DNA from: an uncultured Bacilli bacterium
GTDB lineage: Bacteria; Bacillota_I; Bacilli_A; RF39; UBA660
Reading direction: 5' to 3'
Length of the DNA: 9,816 bases
NCBI GenBank assembly: GCA_934085875.1
Contig: CAKOHQ010000039.1
Coordinates: forward strand, 1-9,816
Part shown: piece after piece, positions 6,334-9,816 of the stretch
Layout: every line of letters begins with the position of its first letter
How positions within the stretch are numbered: the stretch's first letter is position 1
The notes under the pieces: model-generated
The model's database searches: none
What the model was told of the DNA's origin: nothing
Seen by the model: only the letters and a program-made list of their open reading frames with translations
Translations under genes and position numbers: made by a program

Positions 6334-6339
6334 TATAAT
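6334..6339 (+). promoter_or_regulatory. Candidate -10 box of the metalloprotease/P-type ATPase block
   Basis: A perfect TATAAT lies 22 bases before the ATG at 6356, with AGGAGA (6344-6349) as the ribosome binding site. The hexamer 17 bases upstream (TTTTTA) is a poor -35. Start of transcription at about 6346 would fall inside the ribosome binding site, so either the leader is very short or the true start lies further upstream. The rest of 6228-6330 is nearly pure A/T with no structure that stands out from composition. Confidence 0.35.
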
Positions 6340-6355
6340 AGATAGGAGAATACGT

Positions 6356-7192
6356 ATGAATACGACAGATGTTAAATTTTATTTAGATAATTATAAAATA
6401 GTTAATTCCAATCTTTGTGATAATATAAATAATATTATTGTTGATGAAAATATAATTAACAATTATAAAATAGCAGTATTAATCTATAATTATGCCAAGC
6501 AATTAAAAAATGAAGATATATCAAGAAGAACACCAGTAGGTTTTGAATATTACATAAACAATGCTATAGAAAGATTATCGGTTAATGGAGAAAAAAATAA
6601 TTATTCAATCAATCATATTATTAATGGAATAGTTGAAGGTAATGGTAAATATCAAACTAGATATGGTGAAGAAAAAATTGAAGGAACTATTTTTGATTAT
6701 TTCATAGAGCCAAAAAAAGATTATATCATTGCTCTATTAAAGAAAAAATTTGAAGAACGAAATGAAGAATTTAATGAATTAAATATATCTATTGATAATT
6801 CTGAATTTAATAAACTTGGGAGTAGTTTAATTACTATTAATTGTAATGTTGTTCCCAAAATTAAAAATGATAATTTAAATGTTGGAATTCAATATGAGAC
6901 AAAAGACATATTAACAAATTTAACGAATAAAATGAATGAAGCTAAATCTAATAATGATTCAGTACTATATAATTATTATAAAAATAATATAATTAGAATA
7001 ATTAAAGAAAAACCATTAAATTATACTGCTGAAGAATGGAACAATTTAAAAGATAATCAAAAGAAAGAATATTGTTTAATTAAAATGAAAGAATCAAAAT
7101 TACTTAATGATGTTGATGCATTTAATTATTGGAACAGTACTTACAGTAATATAACAGGTTTGGAAATAGAAAAACCTAGTATAAAAATGTGA
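6356..7192 (+). CDS. Unrecognised soluble protein, first gene of the block
   Basis: I do not recognise this 278-residue protein. It has no signal peptide or transmembrane segment and is rich in Asn, Lys and Ile. The first 60 residues look helical (YKIAVLIYNYAKQLKNED), followed by RRTPVGFEYYINNAIERLS and a mixed region with NHIINGIVEGNGKYQTRYGEE (about 87-106). A strand-like stretch LGSSLITINCNVVPKIKNDN lies in the middle, and the C-terminal 90 residues are charged and helical (LTNKMNEAK, YYKNNIIRIIKEK, AEEWNNLKDNQKKEYC). It has AGGAGA six bases before the ATG. The stop at 7190-7192 lies 19 bases before the proposed start of the metalloprotease, with a hairpin but no T-run between, so read-through is likely. 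A cytoplasmic partner or adaptor of the membrane proteins downstream is a guess from position only. Confidence 0.75.
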   Translation: MNTTDVKFYLDNYKIVNSNLCDNINNIIVDENIINNYKIAVLIYNYAKQLKNEDISRRTPVGFEYYINNAIERLSVNGEKNNYSINHIINGIVEGNGKYQTRYGEEKIEGTIFDYFIEPKKDYIIALLKKKFEERNEEFNELNISIDNSEFNKLGSSLITINCNVVPKIKNDNLNVGIQYETKDILTNLTNKMNEAKSNNDSVLYNYYKNNIIRIIKEKPLNYTAEEWNNLKDNQKKEYCLIKMKESKLLNDVDAFNYWNSTYSNITGLEIEKPSIKM

Positions 7193-7219
7193 TTTATCAT
7201 TTAGAAAGCAAGTGATAAA
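7193..7219 (+). promoter_or_regulatory. Hairpin covering the metalloprotease start codon
   Basis: TTTATCATTT (7193-7202) pairs with AAGTGATAAA (7210-7219) over ten positions (one G-T wobble) around the loop AGAAAGC. It starts directly after the upstream stop, and its right arm contains the GTG at 7212. No T-run follows, so it does not look like a terminator; it could hold the start site closed. Confidence 0.5.
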
Positions 7220-8351
7220 ATTGGAAAATCATGTGTATAAATGTCATAAATGTGATTCAATAATTAATGATAATGATATATATTGTTATAATTGTGGAAA
7301 AATAACTACATTTGGAATTATGAATTATGATAATAATAAGAAAGTTTTAGAAGATAAAAACAAAACTTTAGTAAGTATTATTTCATTACTAGGAATATGT
7401 ATAATAGTTTTATTTCCTATAACTTCTATAGTAAAAGGAAATATATGTTATCCATTTATTTATGCAAAAAAGCAATTTTTAAAATATGAATATGGATATA
7501 ATATCTCAATTCTTACTAAAGAAAAAACGTATCATAACTTACCATTAAATAATGAAGAAGCAACTGAATTAATAAAGGAAGAATATGAAAAACAAAAATG
7601 GATGTGTAACAGTAATATAAGCACATTACAAACTATTCAATTAATAAAGACTAATAATAATTTATTAAATATTAATTTATGTGATATAAAAGAAGAAAAT
7701 GCTAGATTACTATACGACGTATTAGAAAAATTAAATAATATTTTTCCTAATACTACTGGATTATTAACAAATATAACTATTGAAAATTCTAAAAAGAAAG
7801 ATGATTATATTGCAAAATTTAATCCTATTAATCCACTTTTAACTTCTGATAACATAAAGGAGTATCCAATTGTAAATAAAACTCAAATGATATTAAATAG
7901 TTATTACTTTTTAAATAAAGATATTAAAAATACTAAATTAAAAAATAATTTATATGTAAAAGATGCAACTTACGAAAGTATTATAGCTCATGAATTTGGT
8001 CATTACATAAGTTATGTTGCATTATTAAAACAAAATAACATTCAAAATTTAATATATATAAATAATGACAATTATGAAATCTTTAAAATTATAAAATATG
8101 ATATAGATAATGGATTATTTTCTAAAAAAATAGTTTTAGACTTATATAATAATTATGATATAAATAATGATATTTCTTTGGAAGATTTTGTTGGCAAAAT
8201 ATCAGAGTATGCCAGTAAAAAAGATAAAGATGGAAACGTTATATATGATGAAGTAATTGCTGAAGCAATTCACGATTACTATTTGCATGGTAATAATGCT
8301 AATGAAGTAAGTATTCTTATCGTTAATAAGTTGAAAGAGATCTTAATATGA
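7212..8351 (+). CDS. Zinc-ribbon, membrane-anchored zincin metalloprotease (lethal-factor-like HExxH...E)
   Basis: A 379-residue protein in three parts. Residues 11-28 form a zinc ribbon (CHKC...CYNC). One transmembrane helix spans about 52-74, after a Lys-rich segment that puts the N-terminus inside, so the remaining 300 residues should be outside the membrane. The outer part ends in a zincin domain: MILNSYYF precedes IAHEFGHYISYVA with His260, Glu261 and His264, and SEYASKKDK...DEVIAEAIHDYY follows, with Glu347 as probable third zinc ligand. This HEFGH...(S/T)xYx...E(F/V)xAEA order resembles the C-terminal domain of anthrax lethal factor and zincins in phage structural proteins and secreted Pro-Pro endopeptidases. 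It is probably a surface protease; substrate unknown. GTG 7212 has only a weak AGAAAG ahead of it; in-frame TTG 7221 or GTG 7233 are possible and keep all domains. Its last four bases overlap the next gene. Confidence 0.75.
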   Translation: MIKLENHVYKCHKCDSIINDNDIYCYNCGKITTFGIMNYDNNKKVLEDKNKTLVSIISLLGICIIVLFPITSIVKGNICYPFIYAKKQFLKYEYGYNISILTKEKTYHNLPLNNEEATELIKEEYEKQKWMCNSNISTLQTIQLIKTNNNLLNINLCDIKEENARLLYDVLEKLNNIFPNTTGLLTNITIENSKKKDDYIAKFNPINPLLTSDNIKEYPIVNKTQMILNSYYFLNKDIKNTKLKNNLYVKDATYESIIAHEFGHYISYVALLKQNNIQNLIYINNDNYEIFKIIKYDIDNGLFSKKIVLDLYNNYDINNDISLEDFVGKISEYASKKDKDGNVIYDEVIAEAIHDYYLHGNNANEVSILIVNKLKEILI

Positions 8352-8521
8352 ATTGTAAAAATTGTAATAATGTAATGTATAAAACTGATAAATATTGTAG
8401 AAAATGTGGAACAAAATATCAAACTGATAATTTAATAATAATTAAAAAAATATATTACTATCTAATTATATTGATATTGTTCTTGCTAATATTATTATAT
8501 TTGTTTAGTTTATTTAGTTAG
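8348..8521 (+). CDS. 57-residue zinc-ribbon/single-TM protein
   Basis: A small gene starting at ATG 8348 within the stop of the metalloprotease gene (ATGA overlap) and ending at TAG 8519-8521. Cys3-x2-Cys6 and Cys17-x2-Cys20 (NCKNCNNVM...YCRKCG) make a zinc ribbon of the same layout as that of the preceding protein. A hydrophobic segment from about 36 to 54 (IYYYLIILILFLLILLYLF) forms one membrane helix, leaving almost nothing on the far side. AAAGAGA (8334-8340) precedes the ATG by seven bases. The shared ribbon-plus-helix design suggests that this protein and the protease sit in the same membrane complex, or that one derives from a duplicated N-terminal part of the other; both are inference. 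Its stop codon overlaps the GGAG ribosome binding site of the cation pump gene. Confidence 0.8.
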   Translation: MNCKNCNNVMYKTDKYCRKCGTKYQTDNLIIIKKIYYYLIILILFLLILLYLFSLFS

Positions 8522-8531
8522 GAGTAAGAAA

Positions 8532-9816
8532 ATGAAAGAAGATTATAAAAAAAGCGATATAGAATTATTTGATGAATATAAAACTAACATAAATGGTTTA
8601 AGTGAAAATGAATCAACTGAAAGATTAAAAAAGTATGGATTAAATCAATTAGAACAAAGAAAAAAAGAATCCAAAATTAAAATATTTTTAAGACAATTTA
8701 ATGATTTAATGGTTATATTATTGATAATTGCTGCAATATTGTCAATATTTGTTTCGATATTACAGGGAGATTCTATTATTGATTCAATAATAATTATAAT
8801 AATAGTTGTAGTAAATGCAGTATTAAGTTTTATACAAGAAATAAAATCTGATATGGCTATTGAAGAACTTAATAAAATGTTTATAACTAATAATTATGTT
8901 TTAAGAAATGGAGAACAAAAACAGATTGATGTTAGATATATTGTTCCAGGTGATATTGTGATATTAGAAGCAGGAGATTATGTTTCTGCTGATGGAAGAA
9001 TTATAACAGAAGAAGGATTAGAAATAAATGAATCAACATTAACTGGAGAATCAAAAGCAGTAAAAAAATGTAATGAAGTATTTAACACAGATAAAGAATT
9101 ATATGAAAGAAGTAATATGGTCTTTGCGGGATGTAATGTTACGAATGGTAGAGCAAAAGTATTAATAACAAAAACAGCTATGAAAACTGAATTAGGAAAA
9201 ATAGCTACAAGTTTAATCGATAAAAAAAGTGATATAACACCATTACAAAAGAAAATAAATCAAATAAGCAAAATACTAACATATATTGTGTTAGGAATTA
9301 TATTTGTTATGATGATAATAGGATTGCTTATGAAAAATGCTTTCTTTGACGTATTAATGTTATCAATTTCTTTAGCTGTTGCTGCAATTCCTGAAGGTTT
9401 ATCATCAGTAATTACAATAATACTCTCTTTAGGAATGACAAGTATGGCAAAGAAAAATGTTATTATTAGAAAAATGGCATCGGTTGAAACACTAGGTTCT
9501 ACTGATATAATATGTTCTGATAAAACAGGTACAATTACAAAAAACATGATGGAAATTAAATCAATATATTTGAATAATAAATTGTATAATGAAAATGATA
9601 TCATAAATCAAAATAATTTATTATATGAATGTGCTTCTTTATGTCAAGATGTTGTTAGAAATAATGATGGAACGTTTTATGGAGATGAAACAGAAGTTGC
9701 AATTATAAAATATTTAGATAAAATTGAGTATAAAACTACTATTAATGAAAGAATAAAAGAATATCCATTTGATTCTGATAGAAAAATGATGAGTGTTATT
9801 TATAAAAAAGATAATG
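8532..9816 (+). CDS. P2-type cation-transporting ATPase (calcium-pump-like), N-terminal part
   Basis: The right window edge cuts this gene after 428 codons; family members have 850-900 residues. Visible in order: an N-terminal cation-ATPase domain (GLSENESTERLKKYGLNQL, 22-40), TM1-TM2 near 58-103, the actuator domain with TGES (171-174), TM3 near 248-267, TM4 with AAIPEGL (284-290), the phosphorylation site ICSDKTGTITK with Asp330 as the phosphorylated residue, and the start of the nucleotide-binding domain with YPFDSDRKMMSVI (411-423). TM4 Glu288 matches the calcium ligand of SERCA-type pumps, so ATP-driven export of calcium or a related divalent cation is the best reading. Two motif positions differ from the common form: PEGLS instead of PEGLP, and DKTGTIT instead of DKTGTLT. 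GGAG (8521-8524) serves as ribosome binding site, ten bases after the previous stop, so it belongs to the same transcript. Confidence 0.92.
   Translation, partial: MKEDYKKSDIELFDEYKTNINGLSENESTERLKKYGLNQLEQRKKESKIKIFLRQFNDLMVILLIIAAILSIFVSILQGDSIIDSIIIIIIVVVNAVLSFIQEIKSDMAIEELNKMFITNNYVLRNGEQKQIDVRYIVPGDIVILEAGDYVSADGRIITEEGLEINESTLTGESKAVKKCNEVFNTDKELYERSNMVFAGCNVTNGRAKVLITKTAMKTELGKIATSLIDKKSDITPLQKKINQISKILTYIVLGIIFVMMIIGLLMKNAFFDVLMLSISLAVAAIPEGLSSVITIILSLGMTSMAKKNVIIRKMASVETLGSTDIICSDKTGTITKNMMEIKSIYLNNKLYNENDIINQNNLLYECASLCQDVVRNNDGTFYGDETEVAIIKYLDKIEYKTTINERIKEYPFDSDRKMMSVIYKKDN

Noticed and set aside
6350..6357. ATACGTAT palindrome at the start codon of the gene at 6356
   Set aside because: Only eight bases long, no second copy with the same spacing, and it overlaps the ATG.
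9260..9604. Minus-strand open frame over the P-type ATPase
   Set aside because: It runs through the antisense of the PEGL and DKTGT motifs and has no support of its own.
1..9816. tRNA, rRNA, CRISPR, insertion sequence or riboswitch
   Set aside because: No cloverleaf, regular spacer-repeat array, transposase or long structured leader was seen; the longest gene-free gaps are 144 and 176 bases.
1..9816. Mycoplasma-type code with UGA as tryptophan
   Set aside because: Genes end naturally at TGA (407, 5898, 7192, 8351), tryptophan is TGG throughout and RF2 is present.

Overview
The window is about three-quarters A+T and comes from a low-GC bacterium of Bacillota/Mycoplasmatota type, perhaps one of the uncultured gut lineages between Bacilli and Mollicutes. 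That placement is an inference from composition and gene families. UGA is a stop codon here: several genes end in TGA, all visible tryptophans are TGG, and a release factor 2 gene is present. This excludes the Mycoplasma UGA=Trp code. Shine-Dalgarno sequences of the AGGAG/GGAGG type precede most genes, and gene packing is dense.

Left part (1-2100). The window opens inside a membrane protein resembling the putative ABC-transporter permease family PF06541. It overlaps by four bases (ATGA) a left-handed beta-helix hexapeptide protein related to the acetyltransferase half of GlmU. A terminator overlaps the stop codon of that pair. Next is a free-standing gene with its own promoter and terminator. 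Its product resembles the helical domain of the phage-type DNA base hypermodification proteins (5-hmdU DNA kinase / alpha-glutamyl-putrescinyl-thymine pyrophosphorylase group).

Middle (2100-3850). A tight three-gene operon encodes an AbrB/MazE/SpoVT-type regulator, an ABC ATPase and an ABC-2 type permease, together a likely two-component exporter with its own regulator. Four tandem 9-bp repeats cover the -10 box and predicted transcription start, where an operator would be expected.

Translation operon (3850-5940). prfB carries an intact +1 programmed frameshift, so its coding sequence is 3955-4026 joined to 4028-5050. A YitT/DUF2179 membrane protein follows five bases later. A symmetrical, probably bidirectional terminator closes this operon and the convergent gene beyond it.

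Right part (5940-9816). A small minus-strand XRE-type regulator lies divergent to a four-gene block. The block encodes an unrecognised soluble protein, a zinc-ribbon/TM/metalloprotease protein whose HExxH...E domain resembles the anthrax lethal factor type, a 57-residue zinc-ribbon/TM protein, and the first 428 residues of a P2-type (calcium-ATPase-like) cation pump cut off by the window end. A stable-looking hairpin covers the proposed GTG start of the protease gene. This block is the best candidate for a little-described system: envelope proteolysis and cation transport linked by two zinc-ribbon membrane proteins under a divergent regulator. The functional link is inferred from position only.
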